NCBI RefSeq assembly: GCF_029201545.1
Contig: NZ_CP104007.1
Span: 840,501-904,500 of the forward strand
Direction: 5' to 3'
From: Devosia sp. FJ2-5-3
Lineage (GTDB): Bacteria; Pseudomonadota; Alphaproteobacteria; Rhizobiales; Devosiaceae
DNA: 64,000 nt
Position 1 is the stretch's first letter. The number at the start of each line of letters is the position of its first letter. Shown here piece after piece: positions 43,922 through 53,306 of the stretch. The notes beneath the pieces were generated by a model, which searched no databases, had not been told where the DNA came from, and worked only from the letters and a program-made list of their open reading frames with translations. A program made the translations under genes and the position numbers.

Positions 43922-44642
43922 TGGGTTCGCATCGCTCGATTGAACGGGGCGCCAGTTTCGAGGGGCGGTGGGGAGCCCAATATTGGCATGTGCCGCGTGG
44001 AGGGAGGCCCTCGGGTCGAGTCCAAGGGCAGCGTCGCGGTGGCGTAGAGATGGGCTCGAGGCGGTCGGTTTGAGGTGGCCGGTGTGGGGCCTGGGGCTGT
44101 CGCGGAGTGGAGACCCCCTCCTAACCTCCCCCTGGTAGGGGTAGGGACAGATTGTGCGTGGGGTGAGGGCTGGTGGTCGCGTATCGGGCTTGATGCGCAG
44201 GGCGCTGTCGGTGGGCGGAACCGGCAATGGGGTGCTCGGCATGGAGCTCGGGTCGAGCCCGAGGGCAGCGTCGCGGTGGGGGAGAGATGGGCCTGAGGCG
44301 GTCGGTTTTGAGGTGGCCGGTATGGGGCCGGGGGCTGTCGCGAAATGGGAGACCCCCACCTGACCTCCCCCTGGTAGGGGGAGGGACAGATTGTGCGTGG
44401 GGTAAGGGCTGGTGGTCGCGTGTCGGGCTTGATGCATGGGGGGCGGAACCGGCAATGGGGCGCTCGGCATGGCCCTCGGGTCGGGCCCGAGGGCAGCACT
44501 GCGGCTGGGGAGAGATGGGCCCGAGGCGGGTCGGTTTGAGGTGGTCGGTAGGGATGGGGGCGGTCTTTCGCGGAGTGGAGACCCCCACCTAGCCTCCGCC
44601 TGGTCGGGGGAGGGATAGATTGTGCGTGGGGTGGGAGCGCGG
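43922..44642. repeat. Tandem imperfect repeats of about 230 bp, non-coding
   Basis: The 785-base gap between the cold-shock gene and the SbcD-like gene is filled by about three units that share the start CGGTTTGAGGTGG (at 44066, 44303 as CGGTTTTGAGG, and 44532), giving periods of 237 and 229 bases, with a truncated copy before them. Each unit includes a GC-rich palindrome (CCTCCCCCTGGTAGGGGGAGG type), the motif GACAGATTGTGCGTGGGGT and a stretch GCCCGAGGGCAGC. Open frames on several strands and frames exist only because stops are rare at this GC content. No gene is called here. Confidence 0.8.
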
Positions 44643-44690
44643 TCTGTTCGAGGATGTTGCAATTGTCGGCGTGATGGGTAGGGGTGGGGC

Positions 44691-45812
44691 ATGGTTCGAT
44701 TTCTGCACAGTTCCGATCTTCACCTGGGAAAACGCTTCGGGAATTTTCCCGAGGATTTGCGCGGGCGGTTGCGCGAGGCGCGGCACGGCGTTTTGGGCCG
44801 GCTGGCGGCGGCGGCGCGGCGGGAGGGCGCGAGCGCGATCCTGCTCGCAGGCGATAGTTTTGATACCGAAACGCCGGCTGAGTCCGTGCTGCGGCAGGCG
44901 CTGGCTGAAATGGGGCAGCATGCCGATCTCAGCTGGGTCATCCTGCCCGGCAATCACGACAGTCTGCAGGCCGACCAGCTTTGGGACGGCGTGCAGGGGG
45001 CGGCACCGGCCAATGTGACGTTGGCGCTGACCAATACGCCGATCCGCCTGGGCGAGCAGGCAATCGTCCTGCCCGCCCCGTGCACGACGCGGCGACCGGG
45101 ACGCGATCTCACCGAATGGATGGACGGCGCGGCGTCGGCCGAGGGGGTGTTGCGCGTCGGGCTGGCGCATGGGCCGATCCAGACTTTTTCCGAAGACGGA
45201 GTGGCGGGCGATGTGATCGCGCCCGATCGGGCCAGGCGCGCGGGGCTCGACTATCTGGCGCTGGGCGATTGGCATGGCCAGATCGCGGTCAATGAGCGAA
45301 CCCATTATAGCGGTTCGCCCGAGCCGGACCGGTTCAAGCATGAGCGGCCGGGACAGGCGTTGTTGGTGAGTGTGGCCGGACCGGGGGCCGTGCCCGAAGT
45401 GCGGAGCCTCGATATCGGGCAGTTTTCGTGGCGCACGCTGACGCTGGACCTGCTGGCTGGAGAGGACGGCGAAGAGGCACTGCGGGGACTTTTGCCCAGT
45501 CAGGCGCGGCGACAGACAATGATCCGCATCGTGCTGCAGGGGCGCACGGGGCTGGCGGCGCGCAGCCGGCTGGTGGCCGCGATCAAGGATATTGCACCCG
45601 AATTTGCCCATCTCGAACTCGAGGATGCGGCGCTGGCGACCCAGAGCGAGGCGGATGACCTCGACCGGATCGACTACGCCGGGGCTTTGAGGGTGGCGGC
45701 CGATGGGCTCCTCGCGGAGAGCGTTGACGCAGCGAAATCGGAACAGGAGCGGGAGATTGCGGCGGCGGCGCTGGTGAGGCTCTTTTCCTATTGCGAAGAG
45801 GTCGGGCCATGA
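44691..45812 (+). CDS. SbcD/YhaO-like DNA repair exonuclease (metallophosphoesterase)
   Basis: The 373-residue protein has the Mre11/SbcD metallophosphoesterase motifs: HSSDLHLGK (DxH), LLAGDSFD (GDxxD), LPGNHDS (GNHD) and later LAHGPI and YLALGDWHGQ. It would be the nuclease subunit of a Mre11-Rad50-like complex that trims DNA ends or hairpins. Its stop overlaps the start of the ATPase gene by four bases, so the two are made together. It is shorter than typical SbcD, closer to the YhaO type of partner. An upstream promoter must lie in or after the repeat region. Confidence 0.9.
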   Translation: MVRFLHSSDLHLGKRFGNFPEDLRGRLREARHGVLGRLAAAARREGASAILLAGDSFDTETPAESVLRQALAEMGQHADLSWVILPGNHDSLQADQLWDGVQGAAPANVTLALTNTPIRLGEQAIVLPAPCTTRRPGRDLTEWMDGAASAEGVLRVGLAHGPIQTFSEDGVAGDVIAPDRARRAGLDYLALGDWHGQIAVNERTHYSGSPEPDRFKHERPGQALLVSVAGPGAVPEVRSLDIGQFSWRTLTLDLLAGEDGEEALRGLLPSQARRQTMIRIVLQGRTGLAARSRLVAAIKDIAPEFAHLELEDAALATQSEADDLDRIDYAGALRVAADGLLAESVDAAKSEQEREIAAAALVRLFSYCEEVGP

Positions 45813-48436
45813 AGCTGACAGCCCTGCGGCTGCACAATGTGCGCCGCTTCGCCGGGAAGGGTGTGGCTATCGAGGGGATCGGCGCGGGGGTCAATGTGCT
45901 CTGCGCGGCCAATGAACAGGGCAAGTCGACGGCGTTCGAGGCGCTGCATGCGCTGTTTTTCCAGGCCCATAGCGGGACGGGAAAGGCAGTGCAGTCGCTG
46001 CGGCCCTATAGTGGGGGCAATCCGCTGGTCGAGGCCGATATCGACAATGTAGAAGGCCGGTTTCGGCTGACCAAGCAATTTTACGGCGGCAAGCGGGCCA
46101 GTGTGACCGATCTCGGCAGCGGGCGGCTGATTGCCCAGGCCGACGAGGCGGAGGCCTTTATCGCCGAGCTGACGCGGGGCGGAGCCGGCGGGCCGGCGGG
46201 GCTCCTCTGGGTGCGGCAGGGGCTGACCGGCATCGACCAGCGTACGAAGGGCGAGGAAGAGGGCGAGCGGCGGGTGCGCGAAACGCTCCTCACCTCGGTG
46301 CAGGGCGAGGTTGAAGCGCTGACCGGCGGGCGGCGCATGGCCAGGATACTGGCTGCCTGCGAAGCGGAACTCGGGCCGCTAGTGACGGCGACGGGGCGGC
46401 CCAAGGTCGGCGGACGCTATGCTGCCGCGATCGAGGATTTCGAGCGGCTGGTCGCGGAGGAGGCGCGTCTCGCCGTCGAAATGGCGGCGCTGCGCGATGC
46501 GCTCGATCGGCGTCGGGCAACGCGGCAAAGGCTCGCCGAGCTGGAGAACGTGGAAGAGAAGGCGCGGCGCCGGCGCGATACGGAAGCGGCGGAGGCGGCC
46601 TATGAGGCGGCGCGGCGGCACGGCGAGGCGCTGAAGACGGCGGAGGCCGAGGCCGGCCTCGCGCAACACCGGCACGAAGAGGCGCTGAAGACACTCTCCG
46701 ATTTCGAGGCGGGGTTGCGGCGGGCGGCCGAACTGGCGGTGCGGCGCGAGCAGGCGCTGGAGCGACGGGATGCGGCGAGAGCGCGGCGCGATTCGGTGCG
46801 GGCGAACAATGATGCGGCGCAGGCCGAATTGGACGCGGCTGAAGCGGAGGAGCGCGAACAGCAGGCCCTGCTCGGGCGGCTGGACGCCGCACTCCGGGCG
46901 CGCGACGCGGCAGAGCATCTCGAAAGGCTCCGTCAGCAGCTGGAAAAGGCCGAGGCGCAGCGGGCGCTGGTCGAGGCGGAGGAGGCCGCCTTTGTGGCGC
47001 TGGATATTCCGGCGGCAAAGGTGCGGCAATTGCAGGAGATCGAGCTTGATCTGCTGCGCCGGAGGACGGCGCGAGATGCCCATCGCCCCAATTTCCGGAT
47101 CGACTATCATGAGGGCGCCGAAGGGCGGGTGAGGCAGGGGGGGACGCCGATTGCCGGAGGGCAGGATCAGGTCTTTGCCGCGACGACGCAGCTCGAGATC
47201 GAGGGCGTTGGAACGCTGACGCTGCGGGCCGGTGCGGAGCGCGACGATGGCGGGCTGGCCGCGCTGGAGGAGCAGCGCCGCCAGATGGTGTCGGCGCTGG
47301 GCGTCGACACTCTTGCGGCGGCGCAAACGCGGCTTGCGGCAGCGCAGGACAAGGCCGGAAGCGTGAAACTGGCGCGGCAGCGCCTCGCCGATCTGGCGCC
47401 GGAGGGGTTGGTTCCGCTTCAGGGCGAGATCGCCCGGCTGGCCGCCGCGCAGGTCGACAGGCTCGAAATCAAGGGTGACCCGCAGAGGGCGCGGCAGGCG
47501 GTGGAGGCTGCCGGCGCCAAGGTCGCCAGGACCCGCAATGCAGCCCGGGAACTGGCGCCGCTGGTGGAACAGGCCGGCAATGGCGTGGTGGAGGCAGAAA
47601 CGACGCTGGCCGGGATCGACAGCGAATGGGCTGCGCTGCAGGGCCTGCTCGGCGCCGAGGCGTTGCGGGTGGAGAGGCTCGAGGGGCTTCGGAACCGCGA
47701 GCAGAATGCCCGGGTGGCATTGGCGCTGGCGCAGGCGCAGGTGGAGCAATTGCGGCCGCTGGCGCAGGATGTGAGCGCGGCCGAAGATACGCTGAGGCGC
47801 GTGCGCTCCATCGAGGCCGCGGCGGACCAGGCCATGGCGCAGCTCAACGTCGTCCTCGCGGACCTCAACGGGCAGATATCCAGCCGCTCAAGCGATGCGG
47901 TCGAGGAACATCTCATCGAGGTGCAGGAGCAATTGGAGGCGGCGCGCGCCAGCGTTGCGCGGTTCCGCACCGAGATCGCGGTGCTCGAGCGGCTGCGGCG
48001 GGAATTGGTCGCGGCGCGTTCAGCGGCGCGCGATCTCTATTTGAAGCCGGTGGTGAGCGAGCTTTTGCCCATGCTGGGGCTGCTGTTCGACGATATCGAC
48101 ATCGTCTTTGACGAAGAGACGCTGTTGCCCCAGAGCGTGCGCCGGAATGGCCTTGACGAGGATGTGGACCGCCTCAGCGGGGGGATGCGCGAGCAATTGT
48201 CCATCCTGACGCGGCTCGCCTTTGCGCGGCTTCTGGCGCGGGATGGACGGGCGGCGCCGGTGATCCTCGACGATGCGCTGGTCTATTCGGATGACGACCG
48301 GATCGAGCGGATGTTCGACGCACTGCACCGGCAGGCGCGGGACCAGCAAATCCTCGTCTTTTCCTGCCGCCAGCGGGCCTTTGCACGGCTGGGCGGCAAT
48401 GTGCTGCAGATGGTGGACTGGACGCCGGGAGCTTAA
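45809..48436 (+). CDS. SbcC/YhaN-like AAA ATPase without zinc hook
   Basis: The 875-residue SMC-like ATPase has Walker A around residues 34-41 (ANEQGKST), long Ala/Glu/Arg-rich coiled coils (about 190-410 and 500-770) and a C-terminal half with the signature RLSGGMREQLSILTRLAFAR and Walker B VILDDALVYSDDD. Between the coils, at about 417-485, there is a beta-rich insert and no CxxC, so the Rad50 zinc hook is absent; the whole protein has only three cysteines. It starts at the ATG at 45809, overlapping the nuclease stop. It likely tethers or processes DNA ends with the SbcD-like protein. Confidence 0.88.
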   Translation: MKLTALRLHNVRRFAGKGVAIEGIGAGVNVLCAANEQGKSTAFEALHALFFQAHSGTGKAVQSLRPYSGGNPLVEADIDNVEGRFRLTKQFYGGKRASVTDLGSGRLIAQADEAEAFIAELTRGGAGGPAGLLWVRQGLTGIDQRTKGEEEGERRVRETLLTSVQGEVEALTGGRRMARILAACEAELGPLVTATGRPKVGGRYAAAIEDFERLVAEEARLAVEMAALRDALDRRRATRQRLAELENVEEKARRRRDTEAAEAAYEAARRHGEALKTAEAEAGLAQHRHEEALKTLSDFEAGLRRAAELAVRREQALERRDAARARRDSVRANNDAAQAELDAAEAEEREQQALLGRLDAALRARDAAEHLERLRQQLEKAEAQRALVEAEEAAFVALDIPAAKVRQLQEIELDLLRRRTARDAHRPNFRIDYHEGAEGRVRQGGTPIAGGQDQVFAATTQLEIEGVGTLTLRAGAERDDGGLAALEEQRRQMVSALGVDTLAAAQTRLAAAQDKAGSVKLARQRLADLAPEGLVPLQGEIARLAAAQVDRLEIKGDPQRARQAVEAAGAKVARTRNAARELAPLVEQAGNGVVEAETTLAGIDSEWAALQGLLGAEALRVERLEGLRNREQNARVALALAQAQVEQLRPLAQDVSAAEDTLRRVRSIEAAADQAMAQLNVVLADLNGQISSRSSDAVEEHLIEVQEQLEAARASVARFRTEIAVLERLRRELVAARSAARDLYLKPVVSELLPMLGLLFDDIDIVFDEETLLPQSVRRNGLDEDVDRLSGGMREQLSILTRLAFARLLARDGRAAPVILDDALVYSDDDRIERMFDALHRQARDQQILVFSCRQRAFARLGGNVLQMVDWTPGA

Positions 48437-48455
48437 CCCGGCGTCCAAAGCCAGA

Positions 48456-50000
48456 TCAGGCGGCTCGGCTGAAGCGGGTGGTCTCGCGCTTGCTGGAGCC
48501 GAAGAGTTCGATCAGGCCTTCGAGTTCGTGGGCCTGGCCATTGGTCTGCTCGATGGCGGCATTGGTCTCTTCGACGAGGGCCGCGTTGTGATGGGTCATC
48601 TCATCCATTTCGAGAACGGCAGCGGAGGCATCCTCGATGGATTCGGCCTGAGCGCGGCTCGAGCGGGAAATCTCCGCCAGCATTTCGCTGTTTTCACGCA
48701 CGAGATCGAGCATGGAGGCGAGACGGTCTGCGGCCTCCTGCACGAGGGCGGAGCCAGAGGTGACTTCGCGGGCGCTCTTGTCTATGAGACCCTTGATGTC
48801 TTCGGCGGCCGAGGCAGAGGATTGGGCGAGGCGACGGACTTCGACGGCCACGACGGCAAAACCCTTGCCTGCATCGCCGGCCCGGGCGGCCTCGACCGAA
48901 GCGTTGAGCGCCAGCAGATTGGTCTGGAAGGAGATGTCGTCCATCATGGTGACGATTTTCGAGATCATCGCCGAAGAGGCGGAGATCTGTTCCATGGCAT
49001 GGGTGGCATTGACCATGACCTCACGCCCGTCTTCGGCGACGAGACGCGCCGCCTGAGCCTTTTCACTGGCGCTTTGGGCGCGCGAAGCGGTGTCTGTCAC
49101 GGTGGTGGCAAGGCTGCGCATGGTGGCGCTGGTGCGCTCGATGGCCGAAGCCTGACGCGTGGTGCGGTCGGCCAGATCATTGATGCCCGCGAGGATTTCG
49201 CCGGTGGCGGTGCGCAGCGAGCGAGAAGTGTCGCGCAATTGGTCGACGACCGAGGCGAGCTTGTCGCCGACGGCATTGGTGTCGTCCTTGAGCTGGAGGA
49301 AAGCCCCCAGATATTCGCCCTCGACGCGGTGGTCGAGATCGGCATTGGCGAGGGCCGACAGCACGCGACCGGTTTCGCCGATGCCGCGATCGACCGTTTC
49401 GACGAAAAGATTGATGCTGTGGGCGAGCGCGTTGAGCTCCGGATCTGGGAAACGCGGCGCGACACGACGCGAGAGATCGCCGGCCACCGCGGCGTCGACC
49501 ACGGCGCCGAAGGATTGCTGGAGCTCGGCCATCAGGGCAGGGCGGTCGGCCAGGCGATCGACGGCGGTGTTGATGGTGCCGGCGCTCTTGAGGTGAGCGC
49601 CGCGCAGGCCTTCACCACGGATCTTTCGATAGAACCGGCCTTCGCTGGCGGCGGTCATGGCCAGGGCTGCTTCGCGCACGAAGGTGTCGTTGATATCGAT
49701 CACGCCATTGACGGCATGGCCGGCGGCAAGGGTTTCGCCCGAGGCCTTGGTCAGGTCGAGGCGGCTTTCAAAATTGCCGCCGACGATATCTGCGCTGACG
49801 CTGCGCAATTGGCCGAGAAAGCCGCGCAGATTGCCCAGCCCCACCAGCACTGCGGTGGCGAGCAGAAATTGCAGGCCGGCAATCGACAGCAGGATTGCGC
49901 CCGAGAGGCCCAACACAACGCCGATGGCGGCGATGATCGAGGTCGCTGCAAGGATCAGGCCGCAGGCAAAAGTCCTAGAGGGAGAAAACAAAGCGGTCAT
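48456..50000 (-). CDS. Methyl-accepting chemotaxis protein (CetA/Aer-like signalling subunit)
   Basis: The 514-residue receptor starts at the ATG at 50000, inside the end of the PAS gene (26-base overlap in a different frame). A hydrophobic hairpin (about 11-57) places it in the membrane with almost no periplasmic part. HAMP-like helices and a long cytoplasmic coil follow, and the tip that contacts CheA/CheW reads [20 protein letters not shown]. There is no sensor domain of its own. Together with the PAS protein it matches the two-piece energy taxis receptor design (CetA plus CetB) and the layout of Aer cut in two. Confidence 0.92.
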   Translation of the reverse strand: MTALFSPSRTFACGLILAATSIIAAIGVVLGLSGAILLSIAGLQFLLATAVLVGLGNLRGFLGQLRSVSADIVGGNFESRLDLTKASGETLAAGHAVNGVIDINDTFVREAALAMTAASEGRFYRKIRGEGLRGAHLKSAGTINTAVDRLADRPALMAELQQSFGAVVDAAVAGDLSRRVAPRFPDPELNALAHSINLFVETVDRGIGETGRVLSALANADLDHRVEGEYLGAFLQLKDDTNAVGDKLASVVDQLRDTSRSLRTATGEILAGINDLADRTTRQASAIERTSATMRSLATTVTDTASRAQSASEKAQAARLVAEDGREVMVNATHAMEQISASSAMISKIVTMMDDISFQTNLLALNASVEAARAGDAGKGFAVVAVEVRRLAQSSASAAEDIKGLIDKSAREVTSGSALVQEAADRLASMLDLVRENSEMLAEISRSSRAQAESIEDASAAVLEMDEMTHHNAALVEETNAAIEQTNGQAHELEGLIELFGSSKRETTRFSRAA

Positions 50001-50487
50001 AGTCCATGCCGATGTTCTGGAGTGTGCTGGTGAGCCGTGCATATCCGGCGTGCATGCCCTGCTTGGCGTTCTTGACGCCCTGTTCTTCTGCCAGCAATTC
50101 GGCATAGAGCTGGGAAATCCGGGCGATGGCAGCAGAGTTCGGCTTGCGACGATTGGAGTGGTAGCCGCACAGCTTGCCGGTGGCGTCATAGCTGGGCGTC
50201 ACATGGGCCAAAACCCAATAGTGATTGTTCGATTTGCTGCGGTTGACCACATAGGCGAAGATTTCCTCGCCCGATTGGATCTTTTCCCACAAAAGCTGGA
50301 AGACGCTGCGCGGCATGGCGCGGCTGCGTATCACCGAATGCGGCTTGCCGATGGTTTCGGCCAGGGTAAGCTCGGCCATCCGGAGAAATGTGTCGTTGGC
50401 GTAGGTTATGTGACCTTTCAAATCGGTCTTGCTGACAATGAGGTCGTGCGCCCCCATCACATGTTCCTTGCCCTCCACCGGTAACAC
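49975..50487 (-). CDS. Aer/CetB-like PAS domain protein
   Basis: The 170-residue cytoplasmic protein is a PAS domain of the Aer type: [60 protein letters not shown], followed by a helical tail. Aer PAS domains bind FAD and sense redox or oxygen; the Trp in YWV is conserved here, but the Aer motif HPDMP reads SRAMP. A GTG start at 50487 is used since GGGGAG lies about eight bases upstream; ATG at 50457 is an alternative. The 3' end overlaps the receptor start by 26 bases, so both are expressed together. Confidence 0.88.
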   Translation of the reverse strand: MLPVEGKEHVMGAHDLIVSKTDLKGHITYANDTFLRMAELTLAETIGKPHSVIRSRAMPRSVFQLLWEKIQSGEEIFAYVVNRSKSNNHYWVLAHVTPSYDATGKLCGYHSNRRKPNSAAIARISQLYAELLAEEQGVKNAKQGMHAGYARLTSTLQNIGMDYDRFVFSL

Positions 50488-50679
50488 TAAACCGCTCCCC
50501 TGCCGTAATAATTCGTGCCTTCACTAGGAGGTGAAGCTACGAAATCGGCTCTAAGAAGTGATTAATCCTTAGGCATATTTACGGGCCGTGACCGTGGAAG
50601 ATGTGTGGCGAGGACGCGCCATCTGGCCCCGCACGCGGCTTGCCGCTATGCTCAAGTCGAGGTGTTGCGTGAGGGGGCT

Positions 50680-50997
50680 ATGCGCGCGTCTGTTTTGTTC
50701 GTGATTGCATTCGTGTTGCTGCTTGCGGCCTGTCAGTCGCCGGAGCCGCGAATTATCGATGGCGGGCCTACGACCAGTGAGGCGATCCGGGCGGTCCTGG
50801 GCAATCCCCGCATCCTGCCGCGGAATGCCGTGGCGTCCGAATTGCGCAATGTGCGGCTCGATGCGAGCCGCTGCGTGCCGATGCCGCGGGGGGAATTCAG
50901 CTGCCAGGTGCGCATCTATTCGCTCGGTCGGGGGTGGTCGGCGGTTACGCCGGGGCGCTTCGTGCCGGGCGACGGGGAGTGGAGTTTCGTGTTCTAG
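50680..50997 (+). CDS. Small predicted lipoprotein
   Basis: The 105-residue precursor starts at the ATG at 50680 behind GAGGGGG and has a lipoprotein signal peptide ending in LLLAAC with the lipid-accepting Cys at residue 18. The mature part is about 87 residues, with two further cysteines (SRCVPMPRGEFSCQVRIY) that may form a disulfide. No family is recognised. It is a single gene between the divergent chemotaxis pair and the converging tag gene; the 192 bases upstream hold no promoter I can fix. Confidence 0.75.
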   Translation: MRASVLFVIAFVLLLAACQSPEPRIIDGGPTTSEAIRAVLGNPRILPRNAVASELRNVRLDASRCVPMPRGEFSCQVRIYSLGRGWSAVTPGRFVPGDGEWSFVF

Positions 50998-51021
50998 TAC
51001 GGGCTGGTTGGTCGCGGGTGA

Positions 51022-51624
51022 TCATTTCCCCGGGACGATGAAATCGGCCCTGGCCTCGTCGACCCGATCGCGGACCACACAGCCTTCGGCGTGGTCATTG
51101 ACCAGCCCCATGGCCTGCATGAAGGCAAAGACCGTCGTGGGACCGACGAATTTCCATCCCCGTTTCTTGAGATCCTTCGACAAGGCAATGGAGGCCGGCG
51201 AGGTGGAGGCGGTTTGCGGACCGGTTTCGAGCGGAGCCTCGTAGCGCCAGACATAGGCGGCCAGGGAATTCTCGCTGGCAATCAGCTCCAGTGCCCGCTG
51301 GGCATTGTTGATCACGGCTTCAATCTTGCCGCGGTGCCGGACAATGCCAGCATCGGCAAGCAGCCTTTCGACATCGGCCGGACCGAAGCGCGCGACGCTG
51401 GCAATATCGAACTGGGCAAAGGCGGCGCGAAAGGCCTCGCGCTTGTTGAGAATGGTGCGCCAGCTCAATCCGGATTGAAAGGCTTCGAGGCTGAGCTTTT
51501 CAAAGAGCCTTTGGTCGCTGGCGACCGGGAACCCCCATTCGGTGTCATGATAGGAGAGGAATTCCGGCGCCCCGCCGCACCATTGGCATCGCGGCTTCTG
51601 GTCGGGCCCTATAAAGAGGCTCAT
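51022..51624 (-). CDS. tag: DNA-3-methyladenine glycosylase I
   Basis: The 200-residue enzyme removes 3-methyladenine from alkylated DNA. The N-terminal CQWCGG, the YHDTEWGFPV loop, EAFQSGLSWRTILNKREAFR, ADAGIVRHRGKIEAVINNAQ and the ending KKRGWKFVGPTTVFAFMQA, then GLVNDHAEGCV, match Tag along its length, including the His and Cys residues that hold the structural zinc. The ATG at 51622-51624 gives the usual length; an in-frame extension upstream has no family support. It is a stand-alone leftward gene converging with the lipoprotein gene. Confidence 0.95.
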   Translation of the reverse strand: MSLFIGPDQKPRCQWCGGAPEFLSYHDTEWGFPVASDQRLFEKLSLEAFQSGLSWRTILNKREAFRAAFAQFDIASVARFGPADVERLLADAGIVRHRGKIEAVINNAQRALELIASENSLAAYVWRYEAPLETGPQTASTSPASIALSKDLKKRGWKFVGPTTVFAFMQAMGLVNDHAEGCVVRDRVDEARADFIVPGK

Positions 51625-51901
51625 CGGTTTTCCCCAAGGCGAGAATCGGATCTGCGCCGATGATGGGGCAAAGACGGGCTTGGGAACAGTGCGCTGAGGC
51701 CTTGTCGGGCTCAACGAGGCGGGACGGCGCGAAGTTCTCCGGGGAAACTTGCGGCCGGTCGCGGTGGCGACGGTGGCCGGGTGGCCCTTTCGCGATTGCG
51801 CTGCCATTCTGCGCAAAACTTCGCTGAAGCCGTTGCCAGCCCGAGCGGCTTTGGTTAGGTTGCGCCCATTCAGCCGGGGAGAACACCCCGCGCCCACGGA
51901 T

Positions 51902-51978
<77 letters not shown>

Positions 51979-52140
51979 TTTTCGAGCCAATGTGGGCACT
52001 ATGGTCCGTGTTAGGCCTCCCCGTCCCAAACAGTTTTGAAAGCTCATCCTTGGACCCGCCGGTGTGCGGAGGAGATGCTTGCCGATGTGAGCATGCCCAC
52101 GGGCCTCTGAGCCCCGTGCGGCGGAGGCGGGCTCCAAAGG

Positions 52141-52157
52141 CGGACGCGATGCGTCCG
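52141..52157. terminator. Hairpin between tRNA-Arg and the LacI-controlled operon
   Basis: CGGACGC, GAT, GCGTCCG is a perfect 7-bp stem located 50 bases beyond the end of the leftward ABC operon and after the rightward tRNA gene. It lacks a strong T-run. The rest of the 228-base gap shows nothing recognisable. Confidence 0.4.
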
Positions 52158-52206
52158 ACTTTAAAGTGGGAGTGGCGGTGCTGCGGTGAGGGCGGGGCTC
52201 CGTTCC

Positions 52207-53286
52207 CTAATTGGGCAAAGCCTGGCCATCGGCGTCGAAGAGCACGGCGTTCCTGACTTCGGGATTGAGGTGCAAACTGTCGCCCAGCGCTACCTGGAAG
52301 TCGCCGCCGAGCCCGACCACGACGGCCTTGCCCGAGGCCAGCCGCAGATTGACGATGGTTTCATTGCCCAGATGCTCGACCAGGGTCACCGTCCCGGTGA
52401 TGGCGCCCTGTTCGGCGGGAAGCAATTGATGCGGGCGGGTGCCGAGGGTCAGGGCGCTGCCGATCTGCAAGCCGTCGGTGGCGACCGGCACGGACACTGC
52501 CTTCATGTCCGGGCCGGAGACGGTGACCGTCCCCGCGCCGATGGCATCGATCTTCACCGCGATGAAATTCATCTTGGGCGAGCCGATGAAACCGGCGACG
52601 AACAGATTGGCCGGGCGGTGATAGAGCTCCAGCGGCGAGCCGACCTGTTGCACCACGCCGCCATTGAGCACGACGATCTTGTCGGCGAGGGTCATAGCCT
52701 CGACCTGATCATGGGTCACGTAGATCATGGTGGCGCCGAGATCCTGATGGAGCTTGGAGATTTCCATCCGCATGTCCATGCGCAGCGACGCGTCGAGGTT
52801 TGATAGCGGTTCGTCGAAGAGGAACACTTCGGGTTCGCGCACGATGGCGCGGCCGATGGCGACGCGCTGGCGCTGGCCACCCGAAAGCTGCGCCGGCTTG
52901 CGATCGAGCAGATGCTCCATCTGCAGGATGCGTGCGGCTTCGCGGATCCTGGCGTCGCGTTCGTCCTTGGGCGTCTTCTTGATGCGAAGGCCAAATCCAA
53001 CATTGTCGTAGACGGTCATGTGCGGATAGAGCGCGTAGGACTGGAACACCATGGCGACGCCGCGATCGCGCGGCTGCATGGTGTTGACCACCTTGCCCCC
53101 GATGCTGAGCTCGCCGCCGGTGATATCCTCGAGCCCCGCGATCATGCGCAGCAGGGTGGATTTCCCGCAGCCGGACGGGCCAACGAAGACGACGAACTCG
53201 CCGTGTTCGATCTCAAGGTTGACGCCCTTGATGACTTCAACCTTGCCATAGGTCTTCTGCAGGTTCTGTAGGCTCAGTCCGGCCAT
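52207..53286 (-). CDS. Sugar ABC transporter ATP-binding protein (UgpC/MsmX type)
   Basis: The 359-residue ATPase has Walker [19 protein letters not shown], the signature [19 protein letters not shown], Walker [13 protein letters not shown] and the switch [10 protein letters not shown], then a C-terminal MalK-like regulatory domain. It is the last gene of a leftward operon (LacI, binding protein, permease, permease, glycosidase, ATPase) and starts after GGGAGA, 20 bases past the glycosidase stop. It powers the permeases at 54325-56289. Confidence 0.95.
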   Translation of the reverse strand: MAGLSLQNLQKTYGKVEVIKGVNLEIEHGEFVVFVGPSGCGKSTLLRMIAGLEDITGGELSIGGKVVNTMQPRDRGVAMVFQSYALYPHMTVYDNVGFGLRIKKTPKDERDARIREAARILQMEHLLDRKPAQLSGGQRQRVAIGRAIVREPEVFLFDEPLSNLDASLRMDMRMEISKLHQDLGATMIYVTHDQVEAMTLADKIVVLNGGVVQQVGSPLELYHRPANLFVAGFIGSPKMNFIAVKIDAIGAGTVTVSGPDMKAVSVPVATDGLQIGSALTLGTRPHQLLPAEQGAITGTVTLVEHLGNETIVNLRLASGKAVVVGLGGDFQVALGDSLHLNPEVRNAVLFDADGQALPN

Positions 53287-53306
53287 GATGTTCTCTCCCT
53301 TTCCGC

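Noticed and set aside
43505..44692. Pro/Arg-rich open frames of up to 395 residues in the tandem repeat block
   Set aside because: They exist in several frames and on both strands at once, follow the repeat period, and would also run antisense through the cold-shock gene.
49975..50000. Frameshift splitting a single Aer-like gene
   Set aside because: The receptor start lies within the PAS gene end, both products are complete by themselves, and the two-gene design is known; a sequencing error cannot be fully excluded.
48273..50033. A 586-residue open frame on the plus strand opposite the chemotaxis receptor
   Set aside because: It begins inside the end of the SbcC-like gene and lies antisense to a well-recognised receptor with matching motifs; its protein is Gly-rich and resembles no family. 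High GC content keeps the antisense frame open.
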